A DNA stretch of 64,000 bases from Mucilaginibacter pineti (GTDB lineage Bacteria; Bacteroidota; Bacteroidia; Sphingobacteriales; Sphingobacteriaceae): contig NZ_FNAI01000012.1 in the NCBI RefSeq assembly GCF_900101875.1, forward strand, positions 1 to 64,000, in the 5' to 3' direction. Below, in pieces: positions 43,744 through 51,990 of the stretch (its first letter is position 1; each line of letters starts with the position of its first letter). The position numbers were made by a program, and so were the translations under genes. The notes under the pieces were generated by a model that was given only the letters and a program-made list of their open reading frames with translations, searched no databases and was not told the origin of the DNA.

Positions 43744-44796
43744 ATGGACAATAATTTTGATCTGAAAGAGCATCCGCATAGCCGTTTAAATATTTTAACA
43801 GGCGATTGGATCCTGGTATCGCCGCACCGTACAAAACGCCCATGGCAGGGTAAAGTAGAAGCTACACAAGCTGATACACGCCCCGCTTACGACCCGCAAT
43901 GCTATTTATGCCCCACCAACAAACGGGCCGATGGCAGCGAAAACCCCGACTACAAAACCAGCTTTGTTTTTACCAATGATTATTCATCGCTGTTACTGAA
44001 CACGCCTGATGGTGGCATTAACGACGATGAGTTGCTGGTAGCCAACAGCCAGAAAGGTATTTGCAGGGTTATCAGTTTTTCGCCGCGGCATGATCTTACG
44101 CTGCCGCAAATGGAAACAGAGGCGATACGCAAGGTTGTTGATGTTTGGCAATCGGAGTTTGAGGACCTGGCATCATATCCCTGGATAAAGCACATCCAGA
44201 TATTTGAAAACAAGGGCGATATTATGGGTTGCAGCAACCCGCACCCGCATGGCCAGATCTGGGCACAAAACAGCATCCCGGTTGAGGTAGCTAAAGAAAC
44301 CCAGCAGCAGAAGTTATACTTTGAAGAAAAAGGCCGCAGCCTGCTTGCCGACTATATTAAACTGGAACAAAAAAAGCAGGAACGCATTATTTTTGAGAAC
44401 GATCATTTTGTGGTGCTGGTGCCTTTTTGGGCAGTTTGGCCCTATGAAACTATGATAGTGAGCAAAAGGCACATCACCAGTATTCTTTATTTTACCGATG
44501 AAGAAAAACTTGCCCTTGCCGATGCTATAAAACGGCTCACCGTAAGGTATGATAACATGTTCGAAACTTCGTTTCCGTACTCGGCAGGTATGCACCAGTC
44601 GCCGGTAAACATGGGCGAGCAGCCGTACTGGCACTGGCATATGCACTTTTATCCGCCTTTGCTGCGTTCGGCAACGGTAAAAAAATTCATGGTAGGGTAT
44701 GAGATGCTGGCCAACCCGCAGCGCGACATAACTGCCGAATATGCTGCCGATAAATTAAGAGATTTAAGCGAAGTGCATTATAAAGTTAAAGGATAA
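43744..44796 (+). CDS. galT: Galactose-1-phosphate (hexose-1-phosphate) uridylyltransferase
   Basis: A 350-residue Leloir enzyme exchanging UMP between UDP-glucose and a hexose-1-phosphate. The active-site His-x-His-x-Gln is in GCSNPHPHGQIWA. CYLCPTNKRADG supplies the zinc cysteines, and the second-half ligand region is MHQSPVNMGEQPYWHWHMHF. The substrate could be galactose-1-phosphate or another hexose-1-phosphate, since classical galK and galE are not in the window. A gene for aldose 1-epimerase follows 44 bp later. Confidence 0.93.
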   Translation: MDNNFDLKEHPHSRLNILTGDWILVSPHRTKRPWQGKVEATQADTRPAYDPQCYLCPTNKRADGSENPDYKTSFVFTNDYSSLLLNTPDGGINDDELLVANSQKGICRVISFSPRHDLTLPQMETEAIRKVVDVWQSEFEDLASYPWIKHIQIFENKGDIMGCSNPHPHGQIWAQNSIPVEVAKETQQQKLYFEEKGRSLLADYIKLEQKKQERIIFENDHFVVLVPFWAVWPYETMIVSKRHITSILYFTDEEKLALADAIKRLTVRYDNMFETSFPYSAGMHQSPVNMGEQPYWHWHMHFYPPLLRSATVKKFMVGYEMLANPQRDITAEYAADKLRDLSEVHYKVKG

Positions 44797-44840
44797 GTAA
44801 AAAACACTATTTTTAAAAAATTATAAACCTCACCTGTTTT

Positions 44841-46001
44841 ATGAAAAAAGTATTTAAAAATCTCTCTTTAATAATTTTGCCGGCGTGCATATCTTTGGCC
44901 GCCTGTAATCAATCAACAGATAAGAAAAAAACCGACATGACGGATAGTACCAAGAACCCTTCAGCTGCTTTCGAGCAAACCATTAACGGTAAACAAACTC
45001 ATTTGTACACCATCAAAAATAAAAACGGCGTTAGCGCTACCATAACCAATTACGGCGGTCGCGTGGTGAGTCTTTTTGTGCCCGATAAGGATGGCAAAAT
45101 TACCGATGTGGTTATAGGCTTTGAAAGTGTAGAAGGCTTTGAAAAATCAACCGAGCCATATTTTGGCGCAACTATTGGCCGTTTCGGTAACCGTATTGCC
45201 AAAGGCCATTTTAAGCTGGATGGTAAGGATTATCAATCATCAATAAACAACCCGCCAAATACGCTGCATGGTGGTAAAAACGGTTACCAGAGCGTAGTTT
45301 GGGATGCCAAACAGATAGATTCATCTAAACTGGAATTAACCTATCTTTCAAAAGATATGGAAGAAGGTTTCCCGGGTAATCTTACTGTAAAGGTTATCTA
45401 CAGTATTACCGATGATAATTCATTTAAGGCCGAATATGAAGCAACTACCGATAAAAACACCGTTGTTAACTTAACAAACCACGCTTTCTTTAACCTTAAC
45501 GGTGAAGGCAGCGGCACCATTCTTGACCACGTATTGCAGTTAGCTGCGGATAATTATACCCCTGTTGATTCAACACTGATCCCTACCGGTAAAATTGAAA
45601 CCGTTAAAGGTACCCCGTTTGATTTTTCGATCCCTACAGCCATTGGTAAAAGGATTGGTGACGATAACCAACAGTTAAAGAATGGTAAAGGTTACGATCA
45701 TAACTTTGTGCTCAACAAGCATGATATTAAAACGCCTATCGCTACCATCACCGGCGACAAAACCGGCATAAAAATGGAAGTGTTTACCGAGGAGCCAGGC
45801 ATCCAGTTTTACAGCGGTAACTTCATGCAATCAAAAAATGTAATGAAACGCGGTTTGAAGGATGATCCACGTACAGCATTTGCGTTGGAAACTCAGCATT
45901 TCCCAGATTCACCAAACCAGCCTAACTTCCCTTCAACGGAGTTAAAACCTGGTCAGGTTTATAAAACACAATCGTTATACAAATTCTCGGTTGCCAAATA
46001 A
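44841..46001 (+). CDS. galM: Aldose 1-epimerase (mutarotase), lipoprotein
   Basis: A 386-residue GalM-family protein that interconverts alpha and beta hexose anomers. The mutarotase core is visible as TITNYGGRVVSLFVPDKDGK, FGATIGRFGNRIAKG, LHGGKNGYQSVVWDAK, LTNHAFFNLNGEG (the catalytic His) and AFALETQHFPDSPNQP. The N-terminus is a lipoprotein signal with Cys22 (SLAAC), so the enzyme acts in the periplasm or at a membrane, whereas GalT is cytoplasmic. A terminator follows. Confidence 0.92.
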   Translation: MKKVFKNLSLIILPACISLAACNQSTDKKKTDMTDSTKNPSAAFEQTINGKQTHLYTIKNKNGVSATITNYGGRVVSLFVPDKDGKITDVVIGFESVEGFEKSTEPYFGATIGRFGNRIAKGHFKLDGKDYQSSINNPPNTLHGGKNGYQSVVWDAKQIDSSKLELTYLSKDMEEGFPGNLTVKVIYSITDDNSFKAEYEATTDKNTVVNLTNHAFFNLNGEGSGTILDHVLQLAADNYTPVDSTLIPTGKIETVKGTPFDFSIPTAIGKRIGDDNQQLKNGKGYDHNFVLNKHDIKTPIATITGDKTGIKMEVFTEEPGIQFYSGNFMQSKNVMKRGLKDDPRTAFALETQHFPDSPNQPNFPSTELKPGQVYKTQSLYKFSVAK

Positions 46002-46023
46002 GCATCCGTTTTAATGATAGTAA

Positions 46024-46055
46024 GAAAGGTCTGGCCATAAAGCCGGGCCTTTTTT
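46024..46055 (+). terminator. Terminator of the galT-galM unit
   Basis: AAGGTCTGGC, loop CATAAA, GCCGGGCCTT and T6. The stem contains two G-U pairs. Confidence 0.7.
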
Positions 46056-46127
46056 GTTATTGGACGATAGCAGTTACGGCAAGTTCATTTAATGAAAATT
46101 TAATACCCCAGTTAAGGTGATTTGGTT

Positions 46128-46135
46128 TAAATTTG
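46128..46135 (+). promoter_or_regulatory. -7 promoter element four bases before the moaD ATG
   Basis: TAAATTTG then GATT and ATG. A leaderless transcript is implied. It would be the start of the molybdopterin-synthase unit. Confidence 0.5.
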
Positions 46136-46139
46136 GATT

Positions 46140-46382
46140 ATGAAGATTAACGTGCTGGCATTTGGGGTAGCAAAGGAGATATTCGGCAGTTCATTAGTTA
46201 GCCTTGAATTAACAAACGATGCTACCATTTATAATTTAAAATACCTGCTGGAGCAGCAATACCCGCGCCTAAAGCAACTGGCATCATACATGGTAGCAGT
46301 TAATAACGAATACGCCCTGCCCGGAGATACCATTCACGAACGCGACGAAATAGCCATTATTCCGCCGGTTAGCGGGGGATAG
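46140..46382 (+). CDS. moaD: Molybdopterin synthase small subunit
   Basis: An 80-residue ubiquitin-fold sulfur carrier ending in Gly-Gly (PPVSGG), which is adenylated by MoeB and then thiocarboxylated. It opens with MKINVLAFGVAKEIFG and has the family VNNEYALPGDTIHERDEIAI stretch. The partner large subunit MoaE is 570 bp downstream. A ThiS identity is less likely because of the Moco neighbours. Confidence 0.93.
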   Translation: MKINVLAFGVAKEIFGSSLVSLELTNDATIYNLKYLLEQQYPRLKQLASYMVAVNNEYALPGDTIHERDEIAIIPPVSGG

Positions 46383-46396
46383 TTTTTTGGGAGTTT

Positions 46397-46438
46397 TTGG
46401 ACAAAAGAGTAAGGACTGTTGGACAAAAGAGTAAGGAC
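46397..46438. repeat. Two 20-base direct repeats with 22-bp period in the moaD-GNAT gap
   Basis: TTGGACAAAAGAGTAAGGAC at 46397-46416 and again at 46419-46438, a simple tandem duplication in the untranslated gap. Confidence 0.9.
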
Positions 46439-46524
46439 AAAATTGAGATCGACATTAAACGTATAAAAAATAACATGGAGAAAAAATCTTTATTCTTTTC
46501 TCTTTTAATCCTTGTTCCAAAAAA

Positions 46525-46950
46525 ATGATTAGAAAAGCTACGCTGGCAGATGTGCCGGTATTATCAAGTTTATTGGAACAATTGGGCTATCCTGGTACAG
46601 AAAGCTATTTGAAAGATAATCTGGCGGTTATGCTTGGGCAGCCTTTAACGCATGTGTTGGTTTATGAGCTTGATGGTAAGGTAGCTGGTTTTATCGCTTT
46701 CGATTTTCTTCCGCAGTTAGTGGTTAAGGGCGATTTTGCACGTATCAGCTGCTTTGCGGTAGATGCCGATGCACGCGGCGCTGGCATTGGTAACGCGCTT
46801 GAAGATCATCTAACCCAACTGGCCCGCGCACGCAATTGCGATAGGATAGAGGTACATTGCCATACCCGGCGTGTTGATGCGCATCGTTTTTACGAACGGC
46901 AGGGTTACCAGGAATCGCCGAAATACTTTTTTAAATCACTTGTAAGCTAA
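46525..46950 (+). CDS. GNAT-family acetyltransferase
   Basis: 141 residues with the CoA-binding motif A, SCFAVDADARGAGIGNALED (Arg-Gly-Ala-Gly-Ile-Gly), and the C-terminal HCHTRRVDAHRFYERQGY. It sits inside the molybdopterin-synthase unit; its TAA shares a base with the moaE ATG. The substrate is unknown, and a direct role in molybdenum-cofactor synthesis is not established. Confidence 0.88.
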   Translation: MIRKATLADVPVLSSLLEQLGYPGTESYLKDNLAVMLGQPLTHVLVYELDGKVAGFIAFDFLPQLVVKGDFARISCFAVDADARGAGIGNALEDHLTQLARARNCDRIEVHCHTRRVDAHRFYERQGYQESPKYFFKSLVS

Positions 46951-47372
46951 TGCAGCATACCCAGGTAATTTTAACCGCCGATACACTTGATGTGCCATCC
47001 TGCATCAATTGGATCATGTCGCCCCAATCCGGGGGCATAGATGTGTTTATAGGCACGGTTCGTAATGCTACCAAGGGTAAATCTGTTCTAAGACTGGAGT
47101 TTGAGGCTTATGAGCCAATGGCAATAAGCGAAATGGAGAAGATCTGCAGGCAGGCGTTTGACCAATGGCCCGTACAAAAGGTACTTGTCCATCACCGCAC
47201 AGGCACGTTGCAGGTAGGGGAGATTCCCGTTATCATAGCTGTATCCGCTGCACATCGTGCCGCCGCTTTTGAAGCCTGTCGCTATATTATAGATACCCTA
47301 AAACAAACCGTACCCATCTGGAAAAAAGAAATTTTTGAGGATGGAGAAGTGTGGGTAGCAGCGCATCCATGA
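46950..47372 (+). CDS. moaE: Molybdopterin synthase large subunit
   Basis: A 140-residue catalytic subunit that converts cyclic pyranopterin monophosphate to molybdopterin with sulfur from MoaD. Family blocks are GGIDVFIGTVRNATKGKSV, FEAYEPMAISEMEKI, HHRTGTLQVGEIPVIIAVSA and VPIWKKEIFEDGEVW (catalytic Lys). It is convergent with the moeB-moaA operon across a repeat-filled gap. Confidence 0.96.
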   Translation: MQHTQVILTADTLDVPSCINWIMSPQSGGIDVFIGTVRNATKGKSVLRLEFEAYEPMAISEMEKICRQAFDQWPVQKVLVHHRTGTLQVGEIPVIIAVSAAHRAAAFEACRYIIDTLKQTVPIWKKEIFEDGEVWVAAHP

Positions 47373-47841
47373 GTTTGAAATTCTAAAGATCAAATTCTAA
47401 ATTCTAAAAAGGGAAATTTTAAGGATCAAATTCTAAAATCAAATCCCAATAGCCCACCTTTTCATTGCGAGGTACGAAGCAATCCCATCCCGCAAATCGA
47501 CTTGCAAAGTTTACTAATTGTCCTATGAGATTGCCGCGCTTCGTTCGCAATGACAGGAGGTGAATTAAAACTCTTTACTGGCGCGGGCTTTCAGCCCGTG
47601 TCGCGGCATGGTTGCGGCTTTCAGCCGCCGATTAAGCTGGAAGCTTAAATCATGCTTTCACACGGGTTACGCTGCGCTAAACCCCGCGCGAGAGGTAAAA
47701 TCTAAAAGTAATACTTGTGAATTTGCATTGTGTTGAATAGATGCTTCACTACGTTCAGCATGACAAACTTATTATTTACACTTTGTCATCCTGAGGAACG
47801 AAGGATCTATCGTGAATTTGCTGGGCTATAGCGATGGTTTA
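47373..47841. other. 470-bp gene-free repeat island between convergent Moco units
   Basis: From left to right: a heptamer-period patch at 47379-47406 (AATTCTA, AAGATCA, AATTCTA, AATTCTA); an inverted repeat at 47463-47551 (TCATTGCGAGGTACGAAGCA against TTCGTTCGCAATGA); a GC-rich double hairpin at 47580-47695 (GCGGGCTTTCAGCCCG, GCGGCTTTCAGCCGC); and a family B palindrome at 47735-47811 (GATGCTTCACTACGTTCAGC-type left arm against GTCATCCTGAGGAACGAAGG). No coding region was recognised. Confidence 0.8.
47735..47811. repeat. Second copy of palindromic family B
   Basis: The right arm TTTGTCATCCTGAGGAACGA (47782-47801) is nearly identical to the arms of the 21060-21136 element. The left arm is a diverged inverted copy. 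Confidence 0.82.
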
Positions 47842-48909
47842 CTAATCTCCCGCCAAAATATATTCCTTCAACCCACCCTCCAGTGAAAGTACATCGGCTT
47901 CCGGAAGCTTTCTTAGTATCAGCTTTACGGCTTCTTCGCTTCGGTTGCCGGTTGCGCAGTAAAGTACTTTCGTTTTGGGGCCGGTAAAAAAAGCAAGATA
48001 ACCTTCCAGTTCATCAAGGGGAATGTGGGTGCCGCCGATATCGAAAGCGTCGCGCTCCTGTTCGGTGCGCACGTCAACAAGCTCAATGGTGTCATCATTG
48101 TTTTGCAGGCGCTGTTTAAGCTCATCTGCGGTTATAGTGGGGATGGTAACAGTAGTTTTTAGCCTGCGGATGTTTGTTTTGCTTACAGGACCTAATTTGA
48201 TGATGCGGCTTTGCATGGTTTGCGCATCAAAAATGAGCACTTTACCCGCCAGCAGTTCGCCGGTTTTGGTAACGTATTTGATAACCTCGTTGGCTTGCAT
48301 ACAGCCTATGATACCGGCAAGCGTTGGGATTACGCCGCCTTCGGTACAATTGGGGATCTGTGTGGCATCAACATCGGGGAAAAGATCGCGGTAATTTGGT
48401 GAGCGCATCCCGTCCTTGTTTAGCAAATTCCAAACGGCTACCTGGCCTTCAAATTGGTAAATAGCACCGTAAACCAATGGCTTGCCGCTTAAAACGCAGG
48501 CATCATTGAGCAGGTAACGGGTTTCAAAATTATCGGTACCGTCAATTATAATATCGTACTGCCTCACCAGGTCAAGCACATTGTCTGACGTTACTTTATC
48601 GGTATGTGGTATCAGTTTAACACCCGGATTTTGTTTTTGCAGGCGCTGGCATGCAACGGTAGCTTTTAGCCGCCCGGCATCGGCGGGGGTATATAATACC
48701 TGCCTGTGCAGGTTACTGATAGCTACCACATCATAATCGGCAATGCCCAGGGTACCTATACCACTTGCAGTTAAATACTGGGCCGATGGGCAGCCTAATC
48801 CCCCGGCACCCACAATAAGTACTTTTGCCTGCTTTAAAAGTGCCTGACCAGCCTCACCGAAACCGGGAAGCGCCACCTGGCAGCTATATCTTATATCATC
48901 AGCATTCAT
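47842..48909 (-). CDS. moeB: MoeB/HesA-like MoaD-activating enzyme with rhodanese domain
   Basis: A 355-residue protein that adenylates the MoaD C-terminus. The N-terminal E1-like domain has the ATP loop VGAGGLGCPSAQYL, SNLHRQVLY, and DGTDNFETRYLLND. Cys in QIPNCTEGGVIPTLAGI is the conserved E1-type cysteine. The first of the two zinc CxxC pairs seen in E. coli MoeB appears replaced by NYRD (SPNYRDLFPD), so zinc binding is doubtful. The C-terminal 100 residues are a rhodanese domain with active-site Cys in LYCATGNRSEEA, supplying sulfur. Its start overlaps the mobA-like stop by 4 bp. Confidence 0.92.
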   Translation of the reverse strand: MNADDIRYSCQVALPGFGEAGQALLKQAKVLIVGAGGLGCPSAQYLTASGIGTLGIADYDVVAISNLHRQVLYTPADAGRLKATVACQRLQKQNPGVKLIPHTDKVTSDNVLDLVRQYDIIIDGTDNFETRYLLNDACVLSGKPLVYGAIYQFEGQVAVWNLLNKDGMRSPNYRDLFPDVDATQIPNCTEGGVIPTLAGIIGCMQANEVIKYVTKTGELLAGKVLIFDAQTMQSRIIKLGPVSKTNIRRLKTTVTIPTITADELKQRLQNNDDTIELVDVRTEQERDAFDIGGTHIPLDELEGYLAFFTGPKTKVLYCATGNRSEEAVKLILRKLPEADVLSLEGGLKEYILAGD

Positions 48910-50096
48910 GGGGTTGTAGCTGTTTTTTGGTAGATAATTCTTTTTATTTTCTCCAGTTCCTCGGGCGTATTCACATTGGTGAGCGCCTCCGGATCGGGTG
49001 CGTTTAGCAGGGTGATATCGGTATTAATAAGCACCTTGCGCGGGCAAGAATATCCCTGTGCCAGATACGACAGCAGGATAGGGTAGCTCTTAGGTTCCCA
49101 AATGGTAATCAGTGGCTCCGGGAAATCGGTAACCGTACTATGGTAAGCCGTAGCTACCGACGAGCTATTGCGCCAGGCCACCAGATTACGCAACGTAGCC
49201 TCGTCCATCAGTGGCAGGTCGCAGGCTAATACCAGCCATGCGCTATCCGGCTTTTCACGAAATGCCGATAGGATAGCCCCGAATGGGCCAAGCCCGGTAA
49301 AAGTATCCTCTAAAACGGGGTATTGTTGGTCAGTGTGGTTATGCTGCCCCGTACGGTGCGATATAAATACATCGTTACAAAAGGGCTTCAACATATCGGC
49401 CATGTGGTAGCGCTGGGGTTTGCCATGCCAGTTAATATTGCCTTTATCAAACCCCATGCGCTGGCTTTGGCCGCCGGCCAGTACCAGCCCGTTTAGTACC
49501 GGACGGGCTTTTTGTAGTTTATCTTCAAAAAATCCGATTATTTTATCTCTATCAGCCAGTTTATAAACCGGCATCTGCTGCCAGTTGGGGATGGTTTCTT
49601 TTATAAAATCAAAAACGTCGTCGCTGTTATCGGCCAATAAAAATAGTTCGATATTGGTGAGCTGAGTGGCTCTTTTTAATAACGAGGCCCTTTTGTTGAT
49701 ATCGATAATAACTACCTGCGCTTTGGCCTGCTGGTGATTGCCGTTTACCAAAACCAGATCGGCGTTGGCAAATTGCTGCTTAAGCTGGTAGGTCATCAGC
49801 GGGTTTTGAAAGTTAAGCTGCTGGTAGTTGATCTGATCGGTATAATCAACAATAGCCCCGCTATTGAGTCTGCCAGGAACCAGCGTAATATCATCATTGT
49901 GCGATGTATCAACGTAGGCACATTTATAGGTTGCCGATAGAGCCGCGATAACATCATCGGCCAGTAATTTAATTACGGTACATGGCCCGCCCAGGATGGC
50001 CCATTCGTTACGACCGAAATTGCCGGTTGCAGGCCGGGCGAGTTTAGCGTGTTTGCGGTGTTGGCCCGAGGGCTTGTTATGCTCGTTTAAAGTCAC
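48906..50096 (-). CDS. mobA: MobA-type guanylyltransferase with an N-terminal MobB-like region
   Basis: 396 residues. The C-terminal half (about 201-390) is MobA: LVLAGGQSQRMGFDKG for GTP binding and the DLPLMDEATL motif. It attaches GMP to molybdopterin. The N-terminal about 190 residues resemble the MobB/P-loop fold in strand pattern (AILGGPCTVIKLLADDVIAA; DLVLVNGNHQ), but the Gly-Lys-Thr of a P-loop is missing, so nucleotide hydrolysis there is unlikely. The assignment of that half is uncertain. The gene begins 20 bp inside the moaC 3' end. Confidence 0.82.
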   Translation of the reverse strand: MTLNEHNKPSGQHRKHAKLARPATGNFGRNEWAILGGPCTVIKLLADDVIAALSATYKCAYVDTSHNDDITLVPGRLNSGAIVDYTDQINYQQLNFQNPLMTYQLKQQFANADLVLVNGNHQQAKAQVVIIDINKRASLLKRATQLTNIELFLLADNSDDVFDFIKETIPNWQQMPVYKLADRDKIIGFFEDKLQKARPVLNGLVLAGGQSQRMGFDKGNINWHGKPQRYHMADMLKPFCNDVFISHRTGQHNHTDQQYPVLEDTFTGLGPFGAILSAFREKPDSAWLVLACDLPLMDEATLRNLVAWRNSSSVATAYHSTVTDFPEPLITIWEPKSYPILLSYLAQGYSCPRKVLINTDITLLNAPDPEALTNVNTPEELEKIKRIIYQKTATTP

Positions 50097-50547
50097 GTTT
50101 ACCTCCTGTTTTTGCTATCAGTTTGGTTTCTTTTATCACAATATCATGGCTCATGGCCTTGCACATATCATAAACGGTAAGCGCCGCTATTGAAGCGCCA
50201 ACCAATGCCTCCATCTCGATGCCGGTTTTGGCGGTAATGCTGGCAGTACAATCTATCACAATTTCCTGTTTTTCGTTCACCTCAACAGTAATATTACAAT
50301 TATCCATCCCCAGGGGGTGACAAAGCGGGATCAGGTCGCCGGTTTTTTTTGCCGCCATAATGCCGGCAATAATGGCCGTTTGAAATACCGGCCCTTTCTT
50401 GCTCATTAAATCGCCTTTAACCAAATGGGCAAGTACCTCGGCGGGCAATACAACTACACTGCGCGCGGTGGCGGTGCGGTGGGTAACCTGCTTTTCGGTT
50501 ACATCAACCATTGATGGATTGCCTTGTTTATTTATATGGGTTAACAT
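50077..50547 (-). CDS. moaC: Cyclic pyranopterin monophosphate synthase
   Basis: A 156-residue enzyme acting with MoaA in the first step of molybdenum-cofactor synthesis. Family signatures are QTAIIAGIMAAKKTGDLIPL, CHPLGMDNCNITVEV, TGIEMEALVGASIAAL and KTGGKRDF. It is in the middle of the minus-strand operon moaA-moeA-moaC-mobA-moeB. Confidence 0.97.
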   Translation of the reverse strand: MLTHINKQGNPSMVDVTEKQVTHRTATARSVVVLPAEVLAHLVKGDLMSKKGPVFQTAIIAGIMAAKKTGDLIPLCHPLGMDNCNITVEVNEKQEIVIDCTASITAKTGIEMEALVGASIAALTVYDMCKAMSHDIVIKETKLIAKTGGKRDFKRA

Positions 50548-50572
50548 TGTACACTATTTAATGATTATACAG

Positions 50573-50693
50573 GATTAACAGGAATTGTCTGAACCGCGAT
50601 TAAGCAGATTTATCAGATTTTTAGGATTTTGATTTTAAATCTTCCTGAATCCCGGTAATCCTTTAATCCCCTTAATCCTGGTTCAGACAAACT
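50573..50693. repeat. Inverted family A repeat between moeA and moaC
   Basis: GAATTGTCTGAACCGCGATT and GCAGATTTATCAGATTTTTAGG on the left, CTTTAATCCCCTTAATCCTGG and TTCAGACAAAC on the right. The right edge contacts the moeA stop codon. Confidence 0.82.
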
Positions 50694-51879
50694 TCCACGC
50701 CCTAAAAATCTCACCCGCTTTAAATTCATTCCTTTCCAGGGGGAGTTCTAAAAAAGCGTCTGTATCTGCTAAGTTAGCAAAATCACCTGAACCATTTCCC
50801 TCAACGGGCGATGCTATTAGTTGTCCTTTTGGGTTACTGGCAAGTTTTACCTGTAAATAATATTCTAAAGCCGGTTGAAAGCTGAAATCTTTACTCAAAA
50901 CTGCGTAAAGCGGCAATTGTTCTGCCAAACCCTGCGTGGCGCGTAGCCAGGGTAAAAAGTACCGGTGCAGGCACATGAAGGTAGCCACCGGGTTGCCGGG
51001 AAAAGCGAAAACCAACGCGCCGTTTTTGTGCCTGCCGAACCAAAATGGTTTGCCGGGGCGTTGGGCTACTTTATGAAAAAACTTTTCTACCTGTAAATCT
51101 TCCAGCGCTTGAGGTATGTAATCAAACTTACCCATGGAGATACCGCCGCTCAACAGTAACACATCGTAGTTTTCAAGGCAATGGCCAATCTGCTGTTTGG
51201 TTACTTCGGGATCATCCGGGATGTGCAGGATCTGCGGCGACAAGCCATGCTGCTCTAAAACAGCCTTTACCGTATAACTATTTGATTTGCGGATCTGGTA
51301 TGCTGAGGGTACCTGGTCCACATCTACCAGTTCATCACCCGATGATATAATGGCCACTCGGGGTGGTTTTTTTACCAGTAAATGGGTTTTACCTATTGAT
51401 GCCGCAATGCTGATAATGGCCGGCGTAACCATTTGGCCCGATGCGGCTACCACATCATTTTGTTTTTTATCTATGCCCTGCGGGTGTATGTTTTGTCCTT
51501 GTTTAATACTCTGAACGTGAACGCTGGCTAATCCCGCGCGGATCTCCACATCTTCGTACCGGATCACTGTATCTGTTGTTGCGGGGAGTACGGCGCCGGT
51601 CATGATCTCTATACATTCGTTTAATTCATCAATAGCAATGGGTTCCTCGCCGGCGGCCTGGGTTGCTTTTATGCGGAAGGTATTGATGCCGTTTTGGAGC
51701 GCCGTATAATTTATGGCGATGCCATCCATAGTAACCCGGTTAAAAGGAGGGAGGTCACGGTCGGCCTTCAGGGCTTCGGCCAGTACCCTGCCGGTGGCTT
51801 GCTCAAAAGGGGTGGTTTCGGTACCATAATCTTTTAATTGGGCCAATACCAGTTTTTCGGCTTCTTCAACGGTTGTCAT
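50683..51879 (-). CDS. moeA: Molybdopterin molybdotransferase
   Basis: A 398-residue enzyme inserting molybdate into adenylated molybdopterin. It has DRDLPPFNRVTMDGIAI, the acid residues of QGQNIHPQGIDKKQND, the IISSGDELVDVDQVPSAY loop, LLLSGGISMGKFDYIPQALE, and GNPVATFMCLHRYFLPWL near the C-terminus. The C-terminal domain IV is present. It lies 111 bp downstream of moaA. Confidence 0.96.
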   Translation of the reverse strand: MTTVEEAEKLVLAQLKDYGTETTPFEQATGRVLAEALKADRDLPPFNRVTMDGIAINYTALQNGINTFRIKATQAAGEEPIAIDELNECIEIMTGAVLPATTDTVIRYEDVEIRAGLASVHVQSIKQGQNIHPQGIDKKQNDVVAASGQMVTPAIISIAASIGKTHLLVKKPPRVAIISSGDELVDVDQVPSAYQIRKSNSYTVKAVLEQHGLSPQILHIPDDPEVTKQQIGHCLENYDVLLLSGGISMGKFDYIPQALEDLQVEKFFHKVAQRPGKPFWFGRHKNGALVFAFPGNPVATFMCLHRYFLPWLRATQGLAEQLPLYAVLSKDFSFQPALEYYLQVKLASNPKGQLIASPVEGNGSGDFANLADTDAFLELPLERNEFKAGEIFRAWKFV

Positions 51880-51891
51880 TCTATCAAGTTG

Positions 51892-51989
51892 GTGTTTAGT
51901 ATCAAGTAGTTAGTATCAAGCATCAAGACAGTTTCTCAAATCGCCATTAATTATCAATTATCCTAAAAAATCTTGATGCCTGATACTAT
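51892..51989. repeat. Heptamer-period array (TATCAAG) and inverted arm in the moaA-moeA gap
   Basis: TATCAAG, TAGTTAG, TATCAAG, CATCAAG follow one another at 7-bp steps (51904-51927). The inverted complement, CTTGATGCCTGATACTATA, lies at 51972-51990. The mRNA between the two Moco genes should therefore fold. Confidence 0.8.
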
Positions 51990-51990
51990 A

